IMG/VR virus record: IMGVR_UViG_3300004369_000061
Coordinates: 1-35,183 of that record
Reading direction: 5' to 3' (one strand)
Length of the DNA stretch: 35,183 nt
Source of the DNA: a virus
Of the stretch, positions 8,001-17,232 are shown one piece after another. Made by a program: the position numbers and the translations under genes. How positions within the stretch are numbered: the stretch's first letter is position 1; each line of letters opens with the position of its first letter. The notes beneath the pieces are model-generated. The model was not told the DNA's origin. It did not search any database and saw only the letters and a list, made by a program, of their open reading frames with translations.

Positions 8001-11000
8001 TAACTGAAATAGATCAAAATACATTCAAATTAAGTTCTGTTGGGGTCGGTACTACTGCAAAAGATTTTTACTTAAACACTAAACAATATGAAGATTTTGC
8101 TTCAACTGGTGTAGGAACTCACAGTTTTAATTACCCACCAGTATCAGTAGAGGTTGTTGGTAACATTGGTATTGCTTCAACTGGAAGTAGTAAATTTAAG
8201 GCAATTCTCCAACCAATAGTAAGAGGAGAAATAACTTCTATTCAACTGACAAATACTGGAGTTGGATATGGATCGTCTGAAATTATTAACTTCAAGAGAG
8301 AACCAGATGTAACATTAAGAACTGGAACTGGAGCACTACTAGAGGCTGTAGTATCAGAAAGTGGAAAGATTATCGACGTTATTGTTAACAGAAGTGGTCA
8401 AGAATATAATTCACCACCAACTCTTGTTGTATCTGGAATTGGAAGTGGTGCAAATTTAGTTCCAAAACTCTCAAATGGGCAAATAGTAGGAGTAGAGATT
8501 AATAAGTCTGGAGTTGGTTACGGAGTTTCAACCACCACTATTGAAGTTAAAGAAACCGGTTCTGGTGCTAAATTTATTCCAAATATTCAAAAATGGACTA
8601 TTAATAATTTTGGGAAAAACTTACCAAACATAAATTCGGATGATGTTTTCATATCAGAAGCAAATAATACAGACTTTGAACTGCAATGTTCTTATGTTTA
8701 TGCTCCAAGAACATTAAGAAAAGTTATATATTCAGTCAATCAAGATGGAAATCCACTCTATGGTAAAAAAGATCTTGAAATTCAGAATGGTCAAGAAGTA
8801 GATAACACATCACACTCATCAATCATTGGATGGTCTTATGATGGTTACCCAATCTATGGACCATATGCATACTCCACTACATCTGGTGGTAGTATAACTC
8901 AAATGAAATCTGGTTATTCATTATCACTAAAACCAAACAGACCCCCAACAAGTGCTTTCCCAGAGGAATTTTTTGTAGAAGACTTTGAGTGGAGAGAATC
9001 CGCAGATGAATCAGTTTTGGATGAGAATAATGGAAGATTCTGTGTAACTCCCGATTTTCCAAATGGAACTTATGCATATTTTGCAACTTTTGATAGATCC
9101 TCTTCTACAGATGGTGCATTTAAGAATTTCAAGAAACCAAGTTTCCCATATTTAATTGGAAAAAATTTCCAATCAAGTCCAGATGAGTTTAACTATGATC
9201 CAAATTCAAATCATGACGAGTATGATGTAAGTTCTCATGCATGGATAAGAAATACTTATCCATATGCACTTAATAAAGAATATAGTGGATATGATTACCT
9301 TCAAAAATCCTACGATTTTGTTAATCAAGATTCTACGATAAAATCAATCCAAAAAGGATACATTGATAATATTGGAATTGAAACTGGTGGTACAAACTAT
9401 AAAGTTAATGATAGAGTTGTTTTTGAAAAAGAACCACAATCTCAATTCTTCTCTGCGTCTAGGGTCTCCAAGATTTTAGGAGCAAGTCCATCAGCAATAA
9501 GTGTTGCAAGGACTGAAATATCAAACGTTGAATTTTATCCAATCAAAGGAGATGGCACATTCCTTGGAATTGGAACTGCAATTCATGGATTTAAGAAAGA
9601 TGATGTAATAAATGTATCTGGACTTTCCACAACTTCCTCTTTCTTGGATGGAAGTTATGAGGTAGGAGTCTCTACAAATTACTTAACAGTATCTAAATTT
9701 ATTGCTACTGATGGAGCTACTGGAATTGTAACTTACATTTCAATTTCGGGAAATATTGAGTTTCCTCAACTTCAAGAGAATGATATCCTCGGAATAGGCA
9801 CTGGATCTAATTCAGAACAGGTTAAAGTTCTAAATGTTGATAAAGTTTCTTCTAGACTCAGAGTTTTAAGATCGCAAAATGGTGCTGTCGGGGTTTCTCA
9901 CACACTATCAACAAGAATTGAAGAACTGTCAAGAAGAGTTCTTATTAATGTTGGGTACAAAACATCATTCAATGGAAAAGTAAACAAAGAATATTATTTC
10001 AATCCAGTAGAATCTTTGGGTATAAGTTCAGTATCTGGAGTCGGCATCGGAACTACAGTATTTTTCTCCAATCCTGGATCTGGAGTGACTGAAATATTTG
10101 TTCCTGCACAATCACTGTATTTACCAAATCACAAGTTATTAACTGGAGATGAAGTAACTTACAGAATCAATAGTGGAGACGCAATAGGAGTATCTACTGT
10201 AAGTGCAGGGTCTTCCTTTACTTTAGCAGATAATTCGACTTTATTTGTGGCAAAATTAAGCACTGATTTAATTGGACTATCTACAGTAAAAGTTGGACTT
10301 GGAACAACAGGAACTTTTGTTGGAATTGCTAGCACAACATCAGGTCAAGGTTTATTATATTTCATTGGAGTTGGCACTGGAGTATACCATAGTTTAGTTA
10401 CGAATTATTCGGGAATAGTTAAAGGATCTATTGATAGAAATCTTGTAACTGTTTCAACATCGTCAACTAATGGACTTTTAAGAAATGATACTGTTTTTGT
10501 TGACGTAAATCCGTCAATTTCAACATCTGTTTCGGTCAGATATAATACTCACAACAGAAAAATGACTGTTGGTAGTCTAGATTTTGGTGCAAGTGGAATT
10601 ACTACGTCAACAAATACGATAACATTATCCAATCATGAATTAACCACTGGACAAAAGGTAATACACACAGCAGCATCACCTGCAACTGGGCTTACTAACA
10701 ATGAGGAATATTATGCATACGTTGTAGACAGAAATAACATCAGACTTTGTGACACAAAATATCAAACAACAAAAACTTCACCAAGTTTTGTTAATATTTC
10801 TACTCAATCTTCTGGTAGCATTCTTCCAATTAATCCACCACTAACATTCTATAGGAATTCTACAGTCACTTTTGATGTTTCAGACTCATCATTATCTTAT
10901 ACTAGAAATTCCACGAAATATCCAGCATTTGCACTTAAATTCTACCTTGATTCTGAATTCACAGAAGAATATGTTACTAATGGTAAAACCTCCACATTTA

Positions 11001-14000
11001 ATGTGTCAAAATCTGGAGATTTTGGATCTTCTGGATCAACTGTAACTTTAACTGTTAATTCCGATTCTCCAAAAATCATCTACTATAGATTAGAAGCACT
11101 TGATATTACTGGAAACCTTCAACAAAATCTTGATATTGTTGTTGACGATGAAATTCATTCAAATAATCAATTACTGATAAAATCAAGTTTGTATAATGGA
11201 ACTCATACAGTATCTGGTGTTTCCACAAATTCATTCAACTACACAATAAAGGAATACCCAGAGGCAGATTCTTACTCAAGCAGTTCTTCTACTTTATCAT
11301 ATACAACTAACTCTAAATTTGCATATGGACCAATTGCAGAAGTTGAATCTTTAGATAGGAGACTTGGTTATTCTAAACTTCCAGGGATAAGCACAATAAC
11401 TACTTTATCTGGAACTGGGGCTGTTTTAAATCCCTCTAGTAAAACAATAGGAAGAGTCTTAAAAATCCAGATTGATAATATTGGATTCAACTATCCATCA
11501 GATTCTACGCTTTCTCCACAAGCAATACTTCCTCAAGTATTAAAAGTATCTGCGTTTTATAAGTTCAAGAGTGTTGGTATTACTTCTTTTGGTCTTGGAT
11601 ATACCACTGCTCCTTCTCTTGTTGTTATTGATGGTGGAACAAAGAAAAAAATTAATGATGTAGATCTTCGTTACACTGTTGGTTCAAATAAAATTGAAAT
11701 TAAGAAAAATACTTTAAGTTTAACCAATAACTCACCAACAATTATACCAACTGGAAATCCGAATGGAATTAGAGTTTCTAATTTGGAGCATGATCCATCT
11801 TCAGAAACTGTAAAAGTAACAATGAAGGAAGTTTACAGTGAGAACTTCCCAATTTCTGTTGGGGATAAAGTTTTAGTGGAGAACTCAAGTGTTGGAGTAG
11901 GAACAACTGCTAAAGGGTTCAATTCCAATGAATATGATTATGCACTCTTCACGGTTACTGCAGTTCACCCAAATCTTGGCGGAAATGTTGGATTTGTAAC
12001 TTATAGTTTTGCAGATTATCTTGGAACTGGCGAATCTTTAGGAGTTTTTGATTCAGTAAATTCATCAACTGTACTTGTTCCTGAAAAATATTTCCCACAG
12101 TTCAAATATGAACTTGAATCAAATTCCTTCCAGAAGGCAAATAAAGTTGTTTCTGAAGATGTTAAAGGAACTGTTTTTGAATGGGACGAAGTAAATCAAT
12201 TATTAACAGTAGAAAGTTCGGAAGATTTTGTTGTAAATGAAGAAATTGAAGAGACCATAACTGGATCAAAAGCAAGGATTGAAGAGATTTATTCCTTTGA
12301 ATCCCAATATGACTTGGATTATTATTCAATTGTTGAAAACGGTTGGAGATATGATAGTGGAATTCTGAATAATTTAGATCAAAAAATTCAAGACAATGAT
12401 TATTATCAAAACTTCTCTTATTCCATAAGATCAAAAATACCATTTGAAGATTGGAACGATGTTGTAAGTTCTTTATTACATACAACTGGACTTAAGAAGT
12501 TTAGTGATCTTCAAGTAGAATCTGAAGTTGTTTCTGCCGATAAAGAAGCATTAAAAATTAGTCCATTAGATGCAACGACTATTCAAGTTGATTATGTAAG
12601 TCAATATGATTTAAATTGCGTCTCAAATTATGATTTGGTAACAGAAAACTACTTGCAATCAGAAAGTTCAGAATTTTCTGATCAAATTTCTTTCAGTTCA
12701 AGAATTATAACTGATTATTCAGAATCTATAGGAAACAGAGTTCTTACTATAGATGATGTAAGTTCACAATTTAATAGCAACCCAAGGTCAACACCATATT
12801 CTAACATTTCTAGACAACCTATTGGTGATGGAGTTGCAACAAAATTTGTTGTTTTGGCAAAAGATAGACTTTATACTGGAGAAAGACAAGTATCACTCGT
12901 TACTGTATTGAATAACACCTCTAATGGTCAAGCAATGATCAGTCAATATGGAGATGTTGATACTGTACTGAATTTGGGAGATTTTGATTATACTATCGAA
13001 GGGTCAGAAGGTGTTTTACAGTTCTACCCAACTAAATTTAAATTAAACAATTATAACTTATCGGTCTTTAGTTACAATTTAGATAGACTTGGGTTGAACA
13101 CAGAAACGGTTGGTGTTGGAACGACATTAGTTGGTGTTTCTACCGCAAGTTCTTTCCCAGGATCTCTGATTAGTGTTGCAAGTACGAACATAATTATTTC
13201 TGGTGCAACAACAACCGAATTATTCACTCTTGCAGGAATTGGAACATCTACTTCAGGAACTAGATCAGCAAAACTAGTTGTAAGTATTGAAAATGATAGC
13301 GAAGCAGAATTTGATGAGTTGAGCATTATTCATGACGGTACAGATGTCAAAATATTTGAATATGGACAGTTAACTACTCACTCTCTTGATGGATTCCAAA
13401 GATCATCTGGACTTGGAACTTATGGAGTAACAATGTCTGGTTCAGATATTATTGTCAAATATACTCCGATTAGTGGATTCTCTACAACTAAAGTTAATGC
13501 CCTTTCAGTAGGACTCTCATCCGAAGGTTATGTTGGTAATGGGACATATGATTTTGTTAATGCACAATTGATAGCAAATGGAGTTGGAATAGCATCGACG
13601 AGTTCACCAACAGCAATTGGTATTGGTAGTTATGGGGATTCTAATGATGGTGCATATGGAATAATCCAAGTTTCAGATTTGACCAACAATATTCACCAAT
13701 TGTCGGAATTTGTCATGGTTGATAATGACAGTGAAATCTTCCTGACAGAATTTGCTGTTTATAATACAACAAATGACCCAACTGGATTTGGAACTTATGT
13801 TGGACTTGGGACATTAGGGGCAGAAAGAAGTGGATCAAGATCTTTATTAACATTTACTCCAAATCCAGATATTGAAGTTCATGTTAAAACTTATATTAAT
13901 GCAGTAAGTGTTGAAGAAAACACTTCAACTACTAGAACTGAAACTGATTTGGGTAGTGCTTCAATTAAATCCAATTTCTCAACATATACAGGAACTCTTG

Positions 14001-17000
14001 CGGAAATTAGAAGAGATTTCCCACTCACACACAAAAACAATCAAATTTTTGAAAGAAATTTTGATGGAGCAGATTCTACTATTGTCAATCTAACTGATAA
14101 TACACTCAACATACCAAATCACTTCTTTGTAAGTGGTCAACAACTTACATATTCAACAAGTTTGGGTATTAAGACTGATTTCATCTCGATTGCTTCTACA
14201 GATGGATTTGTTGGTGTTGGAACAACCACCACCTTACCAGAAAATGTATTCTGTATCAAAGTTGATGAAGATAACATCAAACTTGCTGCAACTGCAGAAC
14301 TTGCTCTCCGCAAGAATCCAGTTTCTGTAGCATTTACTGGAGTTGGTATTGGAAACTCCCATACATTGACTGCTATCGATGCAAATCAAAAAGTCTTGAT
14401 TTCTATTGATAATATGATTCAGTCTCCTATTGCGGAGACTTCAATTAGAACAACTTTAGCAGAAACAGCAACGTCTGCACAAGACGTACTGTACTTTACA
14501 GGAATTACTTCATTCTTTGGTGGAGATTATGTACAAATTGATGATGAAGTTGTAAAGATACTTGCAATTGGTATTGGAACAACAAATGCAGTTAAAGTTA
14601 CTCGTGCATGGTTGGGCACCAAGTTAGCTGGACACACTTCAACAACAACCGTATCAAAGATCAGAGGAAACTATAACATTAGTGGAAATACGATTAATTT
14701 CATCGAACCTCCATATGGAAATACTCCAATTGGATCCGTAACTGATCCACCATCTTTCAGAGATTGGATTGGTATAACTTCTTCATCTTCTTTCAATGGA
14801 AGATCATTCATGAGAAATGGAATAGTTGGAACTTCCAGTGAAACCTATACTAAAAATTATCTGTATGATGATATTACTGAAAGATTTAATGGACAAACAA
14901 AACAATTCTCATTAACATCAGATGGTCAAGATGTTACTGGAATTAGCACCAACTTCCCATTGTTGCTAATTAATGGAATTTTACAAGGTCCTGGTGCAAA
15001 TTACAACTACACCTTGATAGAGCAATCTGGAATTACTTCAGTCAGATTTACAGGAACTGCAAGTTCTGTTTCATATGATGTTAATAATGCAAACATTCCT
15101 ACGGGAGGAGTCATCGTTTCTGTCGGATCAAGTTCTGGATTTGGTTTACAACCACTTGTTGCTGCTGGAGGAACGGCAGTAATCTCCGCAGCAGGAACAG
15201 TTTCTTCTATCTCTATTGGAAATAGTGGTTCTGGATACAGAAGTGGTATTCAAACAACAGTTAATGTTGGCGTAGGAACCTCCTCTACAGGAATTCCAAA
15301 TATTGAATTCATCGGAACCGCTGCTATAAGTGGTGGTCATATTGTCAGTGTTGCCATCACAAATCCAGGTGCGGGGTACACTAGTTCAAATCCGCCTTAT
15401 GTATTCTTTGATGCTCCACTATCTTATACAAATCTTCCTTTACATTATAGCGCAAGTTCCCCAGGAGTTGGAGGAACTCAAGCAAAAGTAGATGTTGTTG
15501 TTGGGCAAGGATCTAGTGTAATAGAGTTCAGTGTCTCAAACACTGGATATGGATATGGAGTTGGTCAAATATTGACAATTGGAGTTGGTGGAACAGTTGG
15601 AATTCCAACAGATCCAACAAAAACTTTTGAAGAGTTTAAACTTACAATTGATAGAGTTGATGCAGATCAATTTACTGCATGGTCTGTTGGATCAATCGCA
15701 GTTCTTGACGATTTCTCTAATCTTTTCAATGGAATCAGAAAAACCTTCCCAATTTCAGAGAATGGAGAATCTCTCTCGATTGTTTCAAAACCTGGATCGA
15801 ATATATCAATTCAAGATACCTTGTTGATATTCATTAACGATATTTTACAAGTTCCTGGAGAATCCTATGAGTTTTCTGGTGGAAGCAACATTAATTTCAC
15901 AGAAGCACCAAAAGCAGGGGATACTCTAAAGTTCTTGTTCTATAAAGGAACTGGTGGTGTTGATGTTACTGATGTTGATGTAACAGAGACTGTAAAAGTT
16001 GGTGATGACCTGACAATTGAGAGTGATAGTTCTTTATTAGATCAAAATACAAGGACTGTTTCTGAAATTGTTTCTTCTGGAACCGTAAACACAAATACTT
16101 ACTTTGGTCCTGGTTTAAGTGCTAATACTTCATTATTAAGACCAGTAAAATGGTGTAGACAATCTGAAGATAGACTCATTAATGGTAAAGTTGTCAGTAA
16201 AGCACGCGATTTGTATGAAGCAGATATTTTCCCAACAACTTATTTGATAAGATCTGTTGGTGTGGGATCAACTGAAATTTATGTTGATAATGTTAGACCA
16301 TTCTTTAATCCTCTCAATGAAAATATCGTGTCAGTTGAGTTCCAAAAAGAAATTATGATCGTTGATAATGGCGAAAAAGTTTCTGCTGCTGCAACTGCTA
16401 TTGTTTCTATCGCAGGAACAATATCATCTGTTGTAATTTCTTCTGGTGGTATTGGATATGCTGCCGCACCACAAGTAACCATAGAAAACCCCGTTGGCGT
16501 TGGAACTTCGCAAAGAGCAACTGCGACTGCTTCAATTTCTGCAGGAGCAACTGTTTCTAGTGTTACGATAACTTCTCCTGGAACTGGATATACTACAACA
16601 AATCCACCATTGGTTTTGATTGGACCTCCAGCAACAGTAAAAGAAGAAGATAACACAATCGTATCCTATAGCGGAGATTATGGTGTTATTACTGGAATCA
16701 GCACAACTTCAGTTGGAGTTGCTTCTACTGCAATTGTGTTTGATTTAGTGATTGAAGCAACATCAACATTGAGAAATAACACTAACATTACTCCACAAAC
16801 AACAATCAGTGGATTATCTACAGGAGATTTCTTCATTGTATATGATTCTAATGTTGGTAGTGGTGTAACTTCTCTTGATGAAGATCTAAACGTAATTGGA
16901 ATTGGTACAACTTGTCTTGATAACATTTATAGAGTTGCAGCAGTTTCTACTGCTAGCACATCTGCTGTTGGATTTGCATCAACTACAGTTGCTAGAGTTA

Positions 17001-17209
17001 CTGTTAGTGTTTCCGATTACAATGGATTTAGTGCTGCTGGATTGGCAATTAGTAGTTTCTATGGCAGATATAGTTGGGGTAAAATTATTACCAGTGAAAG
17101 AGTTGGTACAAGCACATACTCTGCGATTACTACAAATGGAGTTGTTGGAATTCAAACAGGTCCTTACATTATAAGAACCAAATCATTAAAGTCCCAGGGT
17201 TATTCCTAA
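5021..17209 (+). CDS. Giant gp7-like baseplate protein with a YHYH domain (4062 aa)
   Basis: This 12.2-kb gene sits between gp6 and gp8, where T4 has gene 7 (1032 aa). Residues about 189-215 (SKDFYSTRGTEDSFKILFKA) and 2450-2495 (IRSKIPFEDWNDVVSSLLHT) match two neighbouring segments of the T4 gp7 C-terminal region as I remember it. They suggest a gp7 core interrupted by about 2,100 residues. Other parts: an IDDE-type repeat at about 90-150; 'NHG-x-TG' repeats at about 595, 853, 963, 1700, 1869 and 3030; a YHYH domain at about 1227-1387 (DGYPIYGP, LDENNGR, PYLIG); many GxGY repeats; HDG-type repeats at about 2745 and 2890; and 'LLFINDILQVPG' repeats near 3310 and 3600. There is no signal peptide or membrane segment. 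It is probably a wedge scaffold with a large surface-exposed part. Confidence 0.85.
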   Translation: MANNRVQIRQVLQSQLPNYVKDEFPLIASFLTQYFSGLEFQGGPIDLIQNIDSYIKLNSNANTIGETELTFDADESQDYLDVSNTAGFPENSGILQVDDEIIIYEAKVGTRFLGCSRGFVGVTSFENPDNPEEAVFSTSSADSHLAGSVVRNLSVLFLQEFLKKIKVQFLPGLQSKELSQNLNQAQFIRQSKDFYSTRGTEDSFKILFKALYNDEISIIRPKDYLFTPSNASYQITRDLIVESVEGDPYNLLNKTLFQDSFENIGKAYAPVSFVEKIVVGVSTDNYYKISIDTSYNKNDGSTELLYGDFSVHAKTQVIDTVSVGQTYFEVDSTIGFPQSGTLSVTFLDGTAGIITYSDKSPNQFLGITTTSITGTISDGTVVDQNTYAYGFDDESGESDGIKIKIRSVLNNLQKPSSAYYQSVGSKIKIKSLGKISSDTKANHWFFNTAQYYDVENLTLEDSSNNTYKLITKDSNILRIGDSVELTDRFTVKKPNDLFVVDVFDERTCLIRGSGVGDPSTIVKVSKRISRTDSSFYPELNKFPSNVQNTYLNGDKVLVSTNSLPYFLDTKLNPRNQKITLSGTFTLGQEILQISSGLDHNFYTGDVVYYTPQKNTITYTDAEGKTVTESTVISYLFDEGNYIVKRIDSNNIKLAKGVSDLYAEKFLTVTPVGGLDTVAIAENTLEKAEFRNKAIKPQKIYRQISTPTINSEEYETKSGYTGILINGIEILNYKSKNYVHYGVLESIDISSGGENYDVVNPPVVNISDSVGTGATGICAVKGEFKEIRVLNSGFDYVEIPKVKITGGNGSGATADVNLVVVSHQVSFNPTGVSTDISGIGTVGFGSDASTIGFTTYHKFRNGERVVYKTFGERAISGLSTDAVYHVSVQSPYIVKLHNTLNDSVLGINTVVLTSAGAGVHELKSLNGKSVVGSVTLTNAGSGYETKQRLCSSSGINTALNTVTINNHGYKTGEIVKYSFDGTAVSGLSTTVEYYVTEIDQNTFKLSSVGVGTTAKDFYLNTKQYEDFASTGVGTHSFNYPPVSVEVVGNIGIASTGSSKFKAILQPIVRGEITSIQLTNTGVGYGSSEIINFKREPDVTLRTGTGALLEAVVSESGKIIDVIVNRSGQEYNSPPTLVVSGIGSGANLVPKLSNGQIVGVEINKSGVGYGVSTTTIEVKETGSGAKFIPNIQKWTINNFGKNLPNINSDDVFISEANNTDFELQCSYVYAPRTLRKVIYSVNQDGNPLYGKKDLEIQNGQEVDNTSHSSIIGWSYDGYPIYGPYAYSTTSGGSITQMKSGYSLSLKPNRPPTSAFPEEFFVEDFEWRESADESVLDENNGRFCVTPDFPNGTYAYFATFDRSSSTDGAFKNFKKPSFPYLIGKNFQSSPDEFNYDPNSNHDEYDVSSHAWIRNTYPYALNKEYSGYDYLQKSYDFVNQDSTIKSIQKGYIDNIGIETGGTNYKVNDRVVFEKEPQSQFFSASRVSKILGASPSAISVARTEISNVEFYPIKGDGTFLGIGTAIHGFKKDDVINVSGLSTTSSFLDGSYEVGVSTNYLTVSKFIATDGATGIVTYISISGNIEFPQLQENDILGIGTGSNSEQVKVLNVDKVSSRLRVLRSQNGAVGVSHTLSTRIEELSRRVLINVGYKTSFNGKVNKEYYFNPVESLGISSVSGVGIGTTVFFSNPGSGVTEIFVPAQSLYLPNHKLLTGDEVTYRINSGDAIGVSTVSAGSSFTLADNSTLFVAKLSTDLIGLSTVKVGLGTTGTFVGIASTTSGQGLLYFIGVGTGVYHSLVTNYSGIVKGSIDRNLVTVSTSSTNGLLRNDTVFVDVNPSISTSVSVRYNTHNRKMTVGSLDFGASGITTSTNTITLSNHELTTGQKVIHTAASPATGLTNNEEYYAYVVDRNNIRLCDTKYQTTKTSPSFVNISTQSSGSILPINPPLTFYRNSTVTFDVSDSSLSYTRNSTKYPAFALKFYLDSEFTEEYVTNGKTSTFNVSKSGDFGSSGSTVTLTVNSDSPKIIYYRLEALDITGNLQQNLDIVVDDEIHSNNQLLIKSSLYNGTHTVSGVSTNSFNYTIKEYPEADSYSSSSSTLSYTTNSKFAYGPIAEVESLDRRLGYSKLPGISTITTLSGTGAVLNPSSKTIGRVLKIQIDNIGFNYPSDSTLSPQAILPQVLKVSAFYKFKSVGITSFGLGYTTAPSLVVIDGGTKKKINDVDLRYTVGSNKIEIKKNTLSLTNNSPTIIPTGNPNGIRVSNLEHDPSSETVKVTMKEVYSENFPISVGDKVLVENSSVGVGTTAKGFNSNEYDYALFTVTAVHPNLGGNVGFVTYSFADYLGTGESLGVFDSVNSSTVLVPEKYFPQFKYELESNSFQKANKVVSEDVKGTVFEWDEVNQLLTVESSEDFVVNEEIEETITGSKARIEEIYSFESQYDLDYYSIVENGWRYDSGILNNLDQKIQDNDYYQNFSYSIRSKIPFEDWNDVVSSLLHTTGLKKFSDLQVESEVVSADKEALKISPLDATTIQVDYVSQYDLNCVSNYDLVTENYLQSESSEFSDQISFSSRIITDYSESIGNRVLTIDDVSSQFNSNPRSTPYSNISRQPIGDGVATKFVVLAKDRLYTGERQVSLVTVLNNTSNGQAMISQYGDVDTVLNLGDFDYTIEGSEGVLQFYPTKFKLNNYNLSVFSYNLDRLGLNTETVGVGTTLVGVSTASSFPGSLISVASTNIIISGATTTELFTLAGIGTSTSGTRSAKLVVSIENDSEAEFDELSIIHDGTDVKIFEYGQLTTHSLDGFQRSSGLGTYGVTMSGSDIIVKYTPISGFSTTKVNALSVGLSSEGYVGNGTYDFVNAQLIANGVGIASTSSPTAIGIGSYGDSNDGAYGIIQVSDLTNNIHQLSEFVMVDNDSEIFLTEFAVYNTTNDPTGFGTYVGLGTLGAERSGSRSLLTFTPNPDIEVHVKTYINAVSVEENTSTTRTETDLGSASIKSNFSTYTGTLAEIRRDFPLTHKNNQIFERNFDGADSTIVNLTDNTLNIPNHFFVSGQQLTYSTSLGIKTDFISIASTDGFVGVGTTTTLPENVFCIKVDEDNIKLAATAELALRKNPVSVAFTGVGIGNSHTLTAIDANQKVLISIDNMIQSPIAETSIRTTLAETATSAQDVLYFTGITSFFGGDYVQIDDEVVKILAIGIGTTNAVKVTRAWLGTKLAGHTSTTTVSKIRGNYNISGNTINFIEPPYGNTPIGSVTDPPSFRDWIGITSSSSFNGRSFMRNGIVGTSSETYTKNYLYDDITERFNGQTKQFSLTSDGQDVTGISTNFPLLLINGILQGPGANYNYTLIEQSGITSVRFTGTASSVSYDVNNANIPTGGVIVSVGSSSGFGLQPLVAAGGTAVISAAGTVSSISIGNSGSGYRSGIQTTVNVGVGTSSTGIPNIEFIGTAAISGGHIVSVAITNPGAGYTSSNPPYVFFDAPLSYTNLPLHYSASSPGVGGTQAKVDVVVGQGSSVIEFSVSNTGYGYGVGQILTIGVGGTVGIPTDPTKTFEEFKLTIDRVDADQFTAWSVGSIAVLDDFSNLFNGIRKTFPISENGESLSIVSKPGSNISIQDTLLIFINDILQVPGESYEFSGGSNINFTEAPKAGDTLKFLFYKGTGGVDVTDVDVTETVKVGDDLTIESDSSLLDQNTRTVSEIVSSGTVNTNTYFGPGLSANTSLLRPVKWCRQSEDRLINGKVVSKARDLYEADIFPTTYLIRSVGVGSTEIYVDNVRPFFNPLNENIVSVEFQKEIMIVDNGEKVSAAATAIVSIAGTISSVVISSGGIGYAAAPQVTIENPVGVGTSQRATATASISAGATVSSVTITSPGTGYTTTNPPLVLIGPPATVKEEDNTIVSYSGDYGVITGISTTSVGVASTAIVFDLVIEATSTLRNNTNITPQTTISGLSTGDFFIVYDSNVGSGVTSLDEDLNVIGIGTTCLDNIYRVAAVSTASTSAVGFASTTVARVTVSVSDYNGFSAAGLAISSFYGRYSWGKIITSERVGTSTYSAITTNGVVGIQTGPYIIRTKSLKSQGYS
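7250..8580 (+). repeat. GxGY beta-repeat cluster 1 in the giant protein
   Basis: Encoded residues about 743-1187 contain repeated units of the form 'I-x-I-x-N-x-G-x-G-Y-x-x-x-P-x-V-x-I-x-G-x-G-x-G-A'. Examples are SGGENYDVVNPPVVNISD, NSGFDYVEIPKVKITGGNG, TNAGSGYET, TNTGVGYGSSEIINF, NRSGQEYNSPPTLVVSGIG and NKSGVGYGVSTTTIEV. They alternate with NHG-type units. The repeats are clear in protein but diverged in DNA, which argues for old duplication. Confidence 0.8.
15180..16640 (+). repeat. GxGY beta-repeat cluster 2 in the giant protein
   Basis: Encoded residues about 3390-3870 carry further units (GNSGSGYRSGIQ, TNPGAGYTSSNPPYVFF, SNTGYGYGVGQILTI, SSGGIGYAAAPQVTIENP, TSPGTGYTTTNPPLVLIGPP). Two paired units have a 'TAxISAAGTVSSIxI' lead-in that is also present in gp14. 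A 'FINDILQVPGESYEF' unit lies between the pairs. Confidence 0.8.
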
Positions 17210-17215
17210 TAAATA
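17208..17215 (+). promoter_or_regulatory. Late-promoter-like octamer before gp8
   Basis: AATAAATA overlaps the stop of the giant gene and lies 17 bases before the gp8 ATG. It matches the T4 late -10 octamer TATAAATA at 7 of 8 positions. In this AT-rich junction a chance match is possible. Confidence 0.4.
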
Positions 17216-17232
17216 AATAAAAAATCACAAAA

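Noticed and set aside
16279-16656. 125-aa open frame on the - strand inside the giant gene
   Set aside because: It lies opposite Ala/Thr/Val-rich repeats of the giant protein. Its composition mirrors those codons and it has no ribosome site or recognisable motif.
5021-17209. Possibility that the 12-kb frame is several genes or an assembly artefact
   Set aside because: The frame is uninterrupted, repeats differ in DNA sequence so they are not collapsed or duplicated reads, and gp7-like pieces lie at both ends of the insertion.
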